Part shown: in pieces, positions 1 to 9,435 of the stretch
How the letters are laid out: each line of letters opens with the position of its first letter
Position numbering within the stretch: the first letter of the stretch is position 1
Assembly: GCA_021817125.1 (NCBI GenBank)
Contig: JAKAWC010000005.1
Span: forward strand, 1 to 46,676
Origin: Microcaldota archaeon
Lineage (GTDB): Archaea; Micrarchaeota; Micrarchaeia; Micrarchaeales; CABMGC01
DNA: 46,676 nt
Direction of reading: 5' to 3'
The notes under the pieces: model-generated
Databases searched by the model: none
The model's input: only the letters and a program-made list of their open reading frames with translations
Told to the model about the DNA's origin: nothing
Position numbers and translations under genes: made by a program

Positions 1-1
1 C

Positions 2-91
2 TACCGTTCAGTCAGCAATATCACCGAGGACATTGTCAGAAGATATGTCCGTGAGGACAATACGCAGCGTCAGAGGTTGCTATTCTCCTGA
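2..91 (+). CDS. C-terminal fragment of a possible IS200-type transposase TnpA (truncated by window edge)
   Basis: Frame 2 reads YRSVSNITEDIVRRYVREDNTQRQRLLFS*, resembling IS200/IS605 TnpA C-termini; a perfect 8-bp hairpin follows 8 nt downstream, as at IS200 right ends. Confidence 0.4.
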   Translation, partial: YRSVSNITEDIVRRYVREDNTQRQRLLFS

Positions 92-98
92 AGAAAAT

Positions 99-118
99 CC
101 CACACCTTTAGGTGTGGG
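99..118. repeat. Hairpin CCCACACC-TTTA-GGTGTGGG, likely IS200/IS605-type right-end stem-loop
   Basis: Perfect 8-bp inverted repeat with TTTA loop directly after the partial ORF; same layout as the hairpin at 35599-35618. Confidence 0.5.
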
Positions 119-147
119 TAATTTAATGGCCGATATCGGAGGTCACA

Positions 148-639
148 TCATGGTATTTTAACCGTCATCTTAACAGCGTTAGCGAAAGGTGCATTCTGCG
201 ATATAAGATACTTGGTTACTATATGTTGCCCAACGGCCGTATAATCCGATAGCATCTGCGGTTTTCTTCCACTGTCAGAGCCCCTGCTCGCCGGGATACC
301 GGCCGCATGTATCGCCATCTCAGACCTGCTTACAAAAGCGTAGGCGCTATGCTCGTCAGATACCTTTACTTCTGGGTCAGAGTCCAGCTTCTTATGGAAT
401 AGGTGCACCCTAAACTTCCCAAGAAGGAACATCCCGACAGAAGCAGCATCCCCGACGACTACCCCCGCTTCTTCACGTAGTTCCCTGATCGCTGCGCTTA
501 TGTCACTCTCGCGCTCTATGTGACCTCCAGGCGGAGACCACTTCCCCGGAGAGCTTTTGTGAGCCGCTCTCCTGAGGAATAAGTACCCGCTCGGGCATTC
601 GAGTAGCATCAGTGCCACCGGTTCGGTGTCTTTAGCCAT
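148..639 (-). CDS. NUDIX hydrolase
   Basis: Nudix box GGHIERESDISAAIRELREEAGV. Confidence 0.88.
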   Translation of the reverse strand: MAKDTEPVALMLLECPSGYLFLRRAAHKSSPGKWSPPGGHIERESDISAAIRELREEAGVVVGDAASVGMFLLGKFRVHLFHKKLDSDPEVKVSDEHSAYAFVSRSEMAIHAAGIPASRGSDSGRKPQMLSDYTAVGQHIVTKYLISQNAPFANAVKMTVKIP

Positions 640-680
640 GAGATCGCTCCTACTGGAAACGACGTCCTATTTAAATGATA

Positions 681-755
681 TGGGCCCAGGGGGATTTGAA
701 CCCCCGACTTGTTGGTTAAGAGCCAACCACTCTGACCAAGCTGAGTTATGGACCC
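681..755 (-). tRNA. tRNA-Lys (anticodon CTT), no intron
   Basis: Reverse complement GGGTCCA..GTTGG-CTCTTAA-CCAAC..GGGGG-TTCAAAT-CCCCC-TGGGCCC-A folds as a cloverleaf with 7-bp acceptor stem (one G-U). Confidence 0.93.
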
Positions 756-804
756 AAAATGAGTAGTTAAATTATGCCCTAATGCTATTTAAACCTAAGT
801 TTCG

Positions 805-2154
805 CTAGCCTGTCGGCTTTATGCCAGCGACAAAAGCCTTGATCTCAGCGTCCAATTCCTTCCCGATGGGTGCAAGCTCGTAGCCCACGTTTATCAGCGG
901 CTTCCTGGTCTTGATTAGTCGACCGAGGTCAGTCGGTGTCGCAGAGATTATGACGTCACACTGCGCTTTATTAACCGTTGTCTCAAGGTCCCTTATCTGC
1001 CTCTTGCTGTATCCGACGGCCGGTAGCTCCTTATTCAAGTAAGGATATTTCTCAAACATCGCCCTTATCTCGCCCACCGCATAGAACTTGGCAGTCGCAA
1101 TCTCTTTCACACCATACTGCTTCGCAGCTACGTATGCGGCGCCGAACAACATGTTGCCATGCGTGATAGTCGGGCCATCCTCCACGAGGAGGGCTTTCTT
1201 GCCATGAATGCTGCTCGCCGGTGCATTAATAGAGACCACAGACTCAGCAAGCACTATCTTTGCCTTAGGATTGATCTTGGCAAGATTCATCCGAACCCTT
1301 TCTACATCTGCCTTTGACGCGGAGTTCACTTTGTTAATCAGTAAGATGTCTGCCATCTTTGCTGTTGTTTCGCCAGGGTAGTATGTCAGCTCGTTGCCAG
1401 CCCTGAGTGGGTCAGCGACCGTTATCATGAGGTCCGGCTTGAAGAATGGCCAGTCGTTGTTGCCCCCGTCCCAGAGAATCACATCTGCCTCCTTCTCTGC
1501 TTGACGCAGGATTCTTTCGTAATCAACCCCCGCATAAACGACAAATCCATTCCTTATATGGGGCTCATAATCTTCCCTCTCTTCGATTGTAGTCTTTTGC
1601 GTGTCCAGGTCCTTCAGAGTTTCAAATCTCTGCACCGCTTGCTTAGCGAGGTCGCCATAAGGCATCGGATGCCTGACTACGACTACACGATATCCCAAGT
1701 TCCGCAGAAGTATCGCCACATATCTCGAGGTCTGACTCTTGCCGCACCCTGTCCTGACCGCACACACGGCGATCACCGGTTTTTTTGACTTGATCATAGT
1801 CTCCACAGGGGAAGCGAGCCAGAATTCTGCACCAGCAGCGTTCGCAATGCTGGCCTTGTGCATCACTTCATCGTAAGGAAGGTCGCTGTAAGCCAACATG
1901 CACCTCTCGACGCCGAACTTCTTAATTAGCGTAGGCAGCTCCGACTCATCGTAGATCTGCACACCTTTAGGGTAAAGCTTACCGCTGAGCACTTTCGGGT
2001 ATTTCCTGTCAGAAATATACGGGATTTGTGCCGCCGTAAAGGCCACAACCTCATAATATCTGTTGTTCCTGAACATCACATTGAAGTTTTGGAAGTCTCT
2101 TCCAGCCGCCCCTAAAATAATGACCTTTTTTCGCGCCATTAGCTCGTCCAACAT
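805..2154 (-). CDS. Cyclic 2,3-diphosphoglycerate synthetase-like predicted GTPase (COG2403-like)
   Basis: ARKKVIILGAAGRDFQNFNVMFR N-terminus and P-loop AVRTGCGKSQTSR typical of this archaeal family. Confidence 0.8.
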   Translation of the reverse strand: MLDELMARKKVIILGAAGRDFQNFNVMFRNNRYYEVVAFTAAQIPYISDRKYPKVLSGKLYPKGVQIYDESELPTLIKKFGVERCMLAYSDLPYDEVMHKASIANAAGAEFWLASPVETMIKSKKPVIAVCAVRTGCGKSQTSRYVAILLRNLGYRVVVVRHPMPYGDLAKQAVQRFETLKDLDTQKTTIEEREDYEPHIRNGFVVYAGVDYERILRQAEKEADVILWDGGNNDWPFFKPDLMITVADPLRAGNELTYYPGETTAKMADILLINKVNSASKADVERVRMNLAKINPKAKIVLAESVVSINAPASSIHGKKALLVEDGPTITHGNMLFGAAYVAAKQYGVKEIATAKFYAVGEIRAMFEKYPYLNKELPAVGYSKRQIRDLETTVNKAQCDVIISATPTDLGRLIKTRKPLINVGYELAPIGKELDAEIKAFVAGIKPTG

Positions 2155-2298
2155 ACCTTTTTAAGGCAACATTATTAACCCTTTTTAGGGCACGTTCTGA
2201 GGCCAATTTGTCGTCGGAAAACAGCCCCCAAAAGGTTTATAGAGCTGATTAGGGCTATACTATGCAGCGACACTAGAGGGTAGAAGGCATAGGTTATC

Positions 2299-4215
2299 AT
2301 GGTAGAGGAGCACGAAGAGTATAACGCATCAAAGATCATGGTACTGGAAGGGCCGCAGGGAATCAGAAAGCGACCAGCTATGTACATAGGCTCCACTGGC
2401 GCAAGCGGAGTGTTGCATCTCCTATACGAAGTAATCGACAACGCAGTAGACGAAGCCCTGGCTGGTTACTGCAAGAACATCACAATAAGGCTTTCACAGG
2501 ACGCCAAGGGGGACATCGCAGAGGTAAGCGATGACGGAAGGGGGATCCCGATAGACATGATGCCGAAATACGGGAAGAGCGCGCTTGAGGTAATCATGAC
2601 TACCCTGCACAAGGGAGCAAAGTTCAATGGAGAGATGTATAAGGTATCGGGTGGTCTCCATGGGGTAGGTCTGACCGTAGTTAATGCCCTCTCAGAGTAC
2701 ACTGAGGTCACAGTTAAGAAGGACGGGAAGGCATACCGGCAGACATTCGCGAAGGGAATCCCGCAGACCCAAGTGGTGCAGATAGGCGAGGTTATAGGCA
2801 CCGGCACCCTGATACGGTTTAAGCCAGACGGAGAGATATTCCAATCACCGGTCTTCGATTCCATCGTGCTCAAAGACAGGCTGCGATACACCACCTTCCT
2901 CAATCCAAACCTCAAGATAAGGCTGATTGACGACAGGTTCAACAATCATGAAGAGGAGACTTTCGTATCCGCGAATGGGATACACGATTTTGTAGTCTAC
3001 CTCAATAAGAGTACACAACCGCTCACCGCGGTAATGAGTGCAAAAGGAAAAGAAGAGTCTACATCCATAGAGTTTGCGCTACAGTACAACAACACCTACG
3101 ATGAGAAACTACTTTCCTTCGTCAACAACATCAAGACTAGCGAGGGAGGCACTCACGTAGTAGGTTTCCATTCGGGATTGACCAGAGCGATACTGAACTA
3201 CATCGCCAAGAACATAAAGAACGGTGCAAAGCAGGTAAAGATAACCGGAGATGACACCCGTGAAGGGCTCACGGCAGTAATAAGCGTGCTAATGCAGAAT
3301 CCCGAGTTCGAGGGGCAGACAAAGGAGAAACTCGGCAACGTCAGGATAAAGAACATCGTAGAGAGCATGGTCTACACCCAGATTTCCCGCCATCTTGAGG
3401 AGCATCCTGCAGAAGGACGTCTGATAGTGGAGAAAGCGGTCAATGCAGCAACGGCAAGGGAGGCCTCAAGAAAGGCGAAGGAGCTCGCACGGAAGAAGAA
3501 CATATTCGACGGCGCAATACTACCCGGCAAGCTTGCTGACTGCACTCTTGATGACCCAGACAAGACCGAGATATTCATCGTCGAGGGGGTGAGCGCTGGC
3601 GGGTCCAGCAAACAGGGCAGAGATAAGTCCACGCAGGCGGTGCTGCCGCTCCGAGGCAAGATACTCAATGTAGAGAAGGCAGGGATCGAAAAGATATTTG
3701 CCAACGCCGAGATTCACGCGTTGGTCACCGCGTTCGGCACGGGGATACAGGAGTCATTCAATGCTGACAACATCAGGTACAAGAAAGTGATAATAATGAG
3801 CGATGCAGACGTTGACGGGAGCCATATACGGACCCTTCTGCTCACGTTCTTCTACAGATATATGCGCAAGATAATCGATCTGGGATATGTCTATGCGGCC
3901 CAACCCCCATTGTACAAAGTCTCCAATGCAAAGACTACCTACTACTGCTACACCGAAGACGAGCTGGTCGCAAGAACGAAAGAGCTCGGAGACAAAGTGG
4001 CGATCCAGCGATACAAGGGACTTGGCGAGATGAACTCCGAGCAGCTCTGGGAGACAACCATGAACCCGGAGAAGAGAGTCCTAAAGAAGATTACGATAAC
4101 CGATGCGGAGAATGCCGAACGTTTGTTCACCGTCCTAATGGGGCTTGATGTGGACCTGAGGAGGAAGTTCCTCGTAGAGCACTCTGGAGAGGTAAAGTCT
4201 TTAGACATATGGTGA
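2299..4215 (+). CDS. gyrB: DNA gyrase subunit B
   Basis: RKRPAMYIGSTGASGVLHLLYEVIDNAVDEALAGYC; EGVSAGGSSKQGRD; TOPRIM DADVDGSHIRTLLLTFFYR; QRYKGLGEMN. Confidence 0.97.
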   Translation: MVEEHEEYNASKIMVLEGPQGIRKRPAMYIGSTGASGVLHLLYEVIDNAVDEALAGYCKNITIRLSQDAKGDIAEVSDDGRGIPIDMMPKYGKSALEVIMTTLHKGAKFNGEMYKVSGGLHGVGLTVVNALSEYTEVTVKKDGKAYRQTFAKGIPQTQVVQIGEVIGTGTLIRFKPDGEIFQSPVFDSIVLKDRLRYTTFLNPNLKIRLIDDRFNNHEEETFVSANGIHDFVVYLNKSTQPLTAVMSAKGKEESTSIEFALQYNNTYDEKLLSFVNNIKTSEGGTHVVGFHSGLTRAILNYIAKNIKNGAKQVKITGDDTREGLTAVISVLMQNPEFEGQTKEKLGNVRIKNIVESMVYTQISRHLEEHPAEGRLIVEKAVNAATAREASRKAKELARKKNIFDGAILPGKLADCTLDDPDKTEIFIVEGVSAGGSSKQGRDKSTQAVLPLRGKILNVEKAGIEKIFANAEIHALVTAFGTGIQESFNADNIRYKKVIIMSDADVDGSHIRTLLLTFFYRYMRKIIDLGYVYAAQPPLYKVSNAKTTYYCYTEDELVARTKELGDKVAIQRYKGLGEMNSEQLWETTMNPEKRVLKKITITDAENAERLFTVLMGLDVDLRRKFLVEHSGEVKSLDIW

Positions 4216-4219
4216 CCCC

Positions 4220-6649
4220 ATGGCAGAAAAGCAACTAGCGGTGTCTCTAGAAGAAGAGTTGCAGACGAGTTACATAGACTATGCCATGAGTGTAATCATA
4301 GGCAGGGCTATTCCTGACGCTAAAGACGGTCTCAAGCCGGTGCAGAGAAGAATACTGTATGCAATGTACAATATAAACAACCTGCATAACCAGCCAACAA
4401 AGAAGTCCGCCAGAATAGTCGGAGAGGTCATCGGTAAGTTCCATCCTCACGGCGACATCTCCATCTACGATGCTCTCGCCAGGATGGCACAGGACTTCGC
4501 AATGAATCATATGCTTGTGGAAGGTCAAGGAAATTTTGGATCGATTGACGGAGATCCTCCGGCGGCGATGAGATATACTGAGGTCAGGCTCACCAAACTC
4601 GCAGAAGAGATGCTCAACGATCTCGAGAAGGAGACCGTGGACTTCGTTCCGAACTTCGACAACACCGAACAAGAGCCAGCAATCCTGCCGGCAAAGGTCC
4701 CGAACCTACTTGTTAACGGCGCTTCGGGCATAGCCGTAGGGGTGGCGACAAGCATGCCCCCACACAACCTGAGCGAGGTGTGCGACGCGGTGTCGCACGT
4801 CCTGGAAAACAAGCATGCCACTGTAGAGGAATTAATGGGAATAATAAAAGGTCCGGATTTCCCAACTGGCGGGGTAGCGATAATATCCGAAAGCACGAAC
4901 AACGGCTACAAGTTCGGCAGAGGCCAGGTTACCATACGTGCGAAGATAGACATAGATGAGGTCAAACATCGCCTGATAGTCAAGGAGATTCCATACAACG
5001 TAAACAAGTCACAGATGATACAGACAATCGTCCAGCTTGTGAGGGACAAGAAGATAGTCGGGATAAAGGACGTCCGCGATGAGAGCGGCAAAGAAGGGAT
5101 AAGCATACTAATCGACCTGAAAGAGGGCATAAGTGAGGAGCAGATGGTCAATCTGCTTTACAAACATACTCAACTTGAGGTGACTTTCCCGATAATCAAC
5201 CTCGCGATAGTCGGAAAGCAGCTCAAGAGCCTCAATGTGCTGCAGCTCATAACCACTTTCCTAGACTATAGGAGGGAGGTCGTCACAAAGAGGAGCAGAT
5301 ACGAGCTGAAGATAGCAGGCGAGAGGCTGCACATAGTGGAAGGCCTGCTCATAGCGATCACCGATATAGACAATGTGGTAAAGACGATAAAGGAGAGCAG
5401 CGAAGTCAGCGATGCGCGCCAGAGGCTCATGAAGTCATACTCCCTATCGGACAAGCAGGCCAATGCTATACTGGACATGAAGCTCAGTAGGCTTACGAAG
5501 CTAGAGAACACATCCCTGACCCATGAAAAGGGCGAGCTGCAGAAGACCATCGCATACCACACCGAACTGATTAACGACCCTGCCAAAGTCGACTCCGTGA
5601 TAAAAGTTGAAATGCAGGATGTAAAGAAGAAATACGGCAGACCCCGAAGGACTGAGATTGTTCACATGGAGGGCATGGCAGAAGTGACCTCAGAGGACCT
5701 GATAAGCAATGACAAGGTTACCGTGATAATGACAAACAGCGGCTATGTCAAGCGTCTCGGGATGACAAGCTACAAGGAACAAGCGAGAGGAGGAAAGGGT
5801 ATCATCTCGATAAACCTCAAGGAGGGGGACTACGTAAAGCAGATGCTCACATGCATGAACAAAGATTATCTCATATGCATCTCAAACGTCGGCAGAGCGT
5901 ATTGGCTTAAGGCATACAACATACCCGAGGGTGGCAGATACTCCGAGGGTAGGTCGATAGCAAATCTGCTCCAGCTGAACAACGAGAAAGTGGTGATGAT
6001 GCTCAACATTCGAGACTTTACCAACTCCAAACTTGCATTCCTGACTACAAAAGGCACCGTCAAGAAGGTAGATGCCGAACTCTTCTCCAGACCAAGGGCG
6101 AACGGCATAAGGGCTATAACCCTGGCGACTGGGGACGAGATAACAGATGCGATAGTCTATGGTCCCGAGAAGTATCTGTTTGTAGTGACGAGGAACGGCA
6201 AGGCGATAAAGTTTGCAGAAAGCGACCTAAGGCTGATAGGAAGGGCCGCGATGGGGGTTCGTGGCATAAGGACTAGGGACGGTGACGTCGCAGAGAATAT
6301 AATCGCAGCCAGCACTGCGGGTAGCATCCTAACGATCACCACAAAAGGATACGGCAAGGTAACCGACGTCAACGAGTATAGGGAACAGGGAAGGGGTGGG
6401 CAGGGTGTGATAAACATAAAGTTGTCCGAGAAGACTGGTCATGTCACTCGCGCCCTGTTCATAGAAAAGGAGCAGAGGGTCATTCTCATCAACTCCAAAG
6501 GAGTTAGCATATCTTTCCCGATTGCCGATATACGGGTCACCGGAAGGGCGGCAAGCGGGGTGAGGCTCATGCGCTTAGAAGAAGGAGTGCACGTCATCGA
6601 TGCGCAGTTGGTCTTAGATGATGTGGCCGTTCCGGCCCAACCAACCTAA
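4220..6649 (+). CDS. gyrA: DNA gyrase subunit A
   Basis: SYIDYAMSVIIGRAIPDAKDGLKPVQRRILYAM; catalytic Tyr in AAMRYTEVRL; C-terminal GyrA-box-like EQARGGKG. Confidence 0.97.
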   Translation: MAEKQLAVSLEEELQTSYIDYAMSVIIGRAIPDAKDGLKPVQRRILYAMYNINNLHNQPTKKSARIVGEVIGKFHPHGDISIYDALARMAQDFAMNHMLVEGQGNFGSIDGDPPAAMRYTEVRLTKLAEEMLNDLEKETVDFVPNFDNTEQEPAILPAKVPNLLVNGASGIAVGVATSMPPHNLSEVCDAVSHVLENKHATVEELMGIIKGPDFPTGGVAIISESTNNGYKFGRGQVTIRAKIDIDEVKHRLIVKEIPYNVNKSQMIQTIVQLVRDKKIVGIKDVRDESGKEGISILIDLKEGISEEQMVNLLYKHTQLEVTFPIINLAIVGKQLKSLNVLQLITTFLDYRREVVTKRSRYELKIAGERLHIVEGLLIAITDIDNVVKTIKESSEVSDARQRLMKSYSLSDKQANAILDMKLSRLTKLENTSLTHEKGELQKTIAYHTELINDPAKVDSVIKVEMQDVKKKYGRPRRTEIVHMEGMAEVTSEDLISNDKVTVIMTNSGYVKRLGMTSYKEQARGGKGIISINLKEGDYVKQMLTCMNKDYLICISNVGRAYWLKAYNIPEGGRYSEGRSIANLLQLNNEKVVMMLNIRDFTNSKLAFLTTKGTVKKVDAELFSRPRANGIRAITLATGDEITDAIVYGPEKYLFVVTRNGKAIKFAESDLRLIGRAAMGVRGIRTRDGDVAENIIAASTAGSILTITTKGYGKVTDVNEYREQGRGGQGVINIKLSEKTGHVTRALFIEKEQRVILINSKGVSISFPIADIRVTGRAASGVRLMRLEEGVHVIDAQLVLDDVAVPAQPT

Positions 6650-6650
6650 T

Positions 6651-9431
6651 TCAATTGGTTTGCCAGAACTTCTTGTTCTTTATGAAGGTCTTCTGTGCCT
6701 CTAGGAGATCCACGTAGAACTGTTTATAGTCAGTCCTTAGGAGCTTAAGCATCCTGCCAGCGGTTGTCAATCCAATCCCGTATGTAGAAAGTGCAATCAG
6801 GGCCCTGTTGCCATATGTTCCTATGATGCCGGCCTCCTTATTCATGGTCTCATAGCTGGCCTGCTCCGTGCGAGTTACGCGCTTTCCCTCCAGTTTCTTC
6901 TTGATCACCGCCTCCCTATCATCTGAGTGCATGACTACCATAGGACTCCCGCAGGATATGCAATGCACATCATTGTCTTTCATCATGCTGGTCTCCTTGT
7001 TGAAGACCATCCCGCAGTAGGTGCAGAGTATCGCGATCTTCTTGCCCCTGAAATCTTCCGAAAAGTTCTCAACTTCCTTGTCGCTAGGCATTACGGGCAG
7101 CAAGAGCTCCCGGTAGTACAATACCGAGCGCAGAAGTTCCTTCGAAAGCGGCGAATCGGTCTGCTGGAACACCTTTACGCTTATCTTCCCAAGCTTTAGG
7201 TCATTTACAAACTCCTCTACTGTCGCGTAGTCAAAATAATTCTTGCTAAGGTCACGGATTGTCTCGCCGAATATCGGTGACTGCCTATAAAAATCGATTA
7301 TCTTGCCTGCCCCGCTCCTGGTTACTGCAGCTTTCTTGTCAACGACGCCGAAAAGCTTGGCAATTTGGATGAACTTCCACCTAAAAAGCTCGGAGTTTGC
7401 AATGAATGCTGTGCTTTTCGCAACAGAGAGCGTGTCATAGCTCTTTATCGATTCCAGGATCCTGACCAGACTCGTCCTTTTCCTGGCTCCAGCGTAGTCA
7501 AGTATTATAGCATAAGGCATCGACTTCACGATAACCTCTTTCCCCATAGACGCAGCCGCAAATGTGCCTATTATCTTTGCAAGAAGCTCGTTAGCCAGCT
7601 TTCCCAATGGGGCATACATTATTGCATAGTTTTCAAGCTCCTCAATGACTATCGCATCAGAGCTCGGAGTGAAGTACCTATGCTGGCTCTTCACAAAGTC
7701 GTGAACTTCCTCAAAGGTCTTCCCTTCATATATGCTTTTTACTTTGGAGATGGCGTCATCATCCAGCAGCCCAAAGACCCTGCCCGCCACTGCATGTGAT
7801 ACCGGAATATCCTCCCCTTCCCAGTCTGGCACTGCAGCTTCAAGGTCTGTACTCGGTGCGACGAAGATGGTGTCCTTCTCTAGGCTTATGACTTTCCATG
7901 GCAGGCCTTTTGTTATGAAAACGCTCCCATCGTCGACATACTTTGACACAAATCGCTCGTCAAGCGTGGAGATTATCCTATTGTTTGACACGTTCTTCAC
8001 ATAAAACCTTGCGACATCTGGTATCACGCTTATGTTGCTGAAGAAGTACTCTCGCGTTCTGCTCCCAAGCCCGCATTCGTCAGCTCGAAGTCGGATAAGA
8101 TGCGCGTCGTCGCAGAACTTGACCACCGAATCAAAGGCATCCCTGCTCAGCTTTGCGAACGACGCAGAGCGTTTGACCATGCCGTAGATTTTCTCAGGCT
8201 TTATCTTCTTGTATTCCAGGAGGATTGCGCATATCTGATTTGCCAGCACGTCCAGCGGGGCCTCTTCAAGTGCGGCCTTCTCAAGCTGCCTCTCCTTGAC
8301 CGCAGCGACTACGGCCGCAGATTCGAGCGCATCTAGCATGCTCGCGACCACTATCACTCCCTTCGAAGTCCCTCCCACATTGTGCCCTCCCCTCCCAGCC
8401 CTCTGGAGAAGCCGGATAGTCTGCCTTGGCGAGCCGTACTGTATGACCAGGTTTATCTTTCCGATATCTATCCCGAGCTCCAAGGAGCTTGTGGCGATTA
8501 TGCTTCTCACAATCCCCTCCTTGAATTGGTTCTCGACGATAATCCTCTCATCCTTGTCAAGAGAGCTGTGATGCACGGATATGCCTCCGAAAGGCTCTAT
8601 CTTATCGAAGGTCAGCAGCTTGCTGCCCAATGACTCCACCACCTGCCTTGTGTTAGCGAACATGAGCGTAGACTCAGACTCCCGTATGAGCTCAGCAACC
8701 AACTCTATTCTCGCCAGCGCCTCGTTGTCAAGCCCGAACGTCTCCTTGAACTGCGGGTATTGCTTCTTCGGCTTTGAAGGCATCTCTATGGTTATCTCAA
8801 GGTTCTTCTTCGCCCCAGCCTCTATTATCTTGCACCGCCTTGCCCCGCACAGGAACTCAGCAGCCGTCTCCGCGTTCCCTATTGTGGCGCTGATGCCGAC
8901 TCTCTGGTAGCTGCCCGCGACCTCCTCGATGCGCTCCAGTGCAACGCACAGCTGCGCCCCTCTCTTGTTAGAGTAGAGCTCGTGCACCTCGTCTACTATC
9001 ATCGTCTTCAGGTTCTTGAGCGAGCTTCTCAGTGTCGCAGAAAGGAACAGGTTCTGAATGGTCTCTGGTGTTGTTATCAGGAGCTGCGGCGGGCGCCTCA
9101 CCTGCGCCTGCCTCTCCTTCTGCGATGTATCCCCGTGCCTTACGGCTATGCTTATGCCCAACTGGCCGCATATCTCCGAAAGCCTCTTGAGCAGGTCCCT
9201 GTTGAGCGCCCGAAGCGGGGTCACGTATATTGCCTGTATCCCTGCCTTGCTGCTGGACGAGTAAAGTCTGTTCAAGACCGGCAGGAGGGCAGCCTCTGTC
9301 TTGCCGCTTCCTGTTGGCGATATCAAAAGGCAGTTCTCTCCTGCCTCTATGCTCTTGAAAGCCAGGTTCTGTATCTCCGTGAACTCAGGAAACTTTTTCA
9401 GGAATAGCTCATAGGGTCCTTCTGCTGGCAT
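6651..9431 (-). CDS. Lhr-like DEAD/DEAH superfamily II helicase with zinc-finger-like C-terminus; start probably at the internal Met (MPAEGPYELF)
   Basis: LLISPTGSGKTEAAL, VDEVHEL, ISATIGN, RAGRGGHN motifs; CTYC...CISC near the C-terminus. Confidence 0.88.
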   Translation of the reverse strand: MPAEGPYELFLKKFPEFTEIQNLAFKSIEAGENCLLISPTGSGKTEAALLPVLNRLYSSSSKAGIQAIYVTPLRALNRDLLKRLSEICGQLGISIAVRHGDTSQKERQAQVRRPPQLLITTPETIQNLFLSATLRSSLKNLKTMIVDEVHELYSNKRGAQLCVALERIEEVAGSYQRVGISATIGNAETAAEFLCGARRCKIIEAGAKKNLEITIEMPSKPKKQYPQFKETFGLDNEALARIELVAELIRESESTLMFANTRQVVESLGSKLLTFDKIEPFGGISVHHSSLDKDERIIVENQFKEGIVRSIIATSSLELGIDIGKINLVIQYGSPRQTIRLLQRAGRGGHNVGGTSKGVIVVASMLDALESAAVVAAVKERQLEKAALEEAPLDVLANQICAILLEYKKIKPEKIYGMVKRSASFAKLSRDAFDSVVKFCDDAHLIRLRADECGLGSRTREYFFSNISVIPDVARFYVKNVSNNRIISTLDERFVSKYVDDGSVFITKGLPWKVISLEKDTIFVAPSTDLEAAVPDWEGEDIPVSHAVAGRVFGLLDDDAISKVKSIYEGKTFEEVHDFVKSQHRYFTPSSDAIVIEELENYAIMYAPLGKLANELLAKIIGTFAAASMGKEVIVKSMPYAIILDYAGARKRTSLVRILESIKSYDTLSVAKSTAFIANSELFRWKFIQIAKLFGVVDKKAAVTRSGAGKIIDFYRQSPIFGETIRDLSKNYFDYATVEEFVNDLKLGKISVKVFQQTDSPLSKELLRSVLYYRELLLPVMPSDKEVENFSEDFRGKKIAILCTYCGMVFNKETSMMKDNDVHCISCGSPMVVMHSDDREAVIKKKLEGKRVTRTEQASYETMNKEAGIIGTYGNRALIALSTYGIGLTTAGRMLKLLRTDYKQFYVDLLEAQKTFIKNKKFWQTN

Positions 9432-9435
9432 GGCT

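Noticed and set aside
2181-2192. CCCTTTTTAGGG near the gyrB/c2,3-DPG synthetase divergent promoters as an operator
   Set aside because: Too short and imperfect to distinguish from chance without comparative data.
2299-6649. Inteins in gyrA/gyrB, Orc1 or hisS
   Set aside because: Conserved motifs read through without insertions of intein length.
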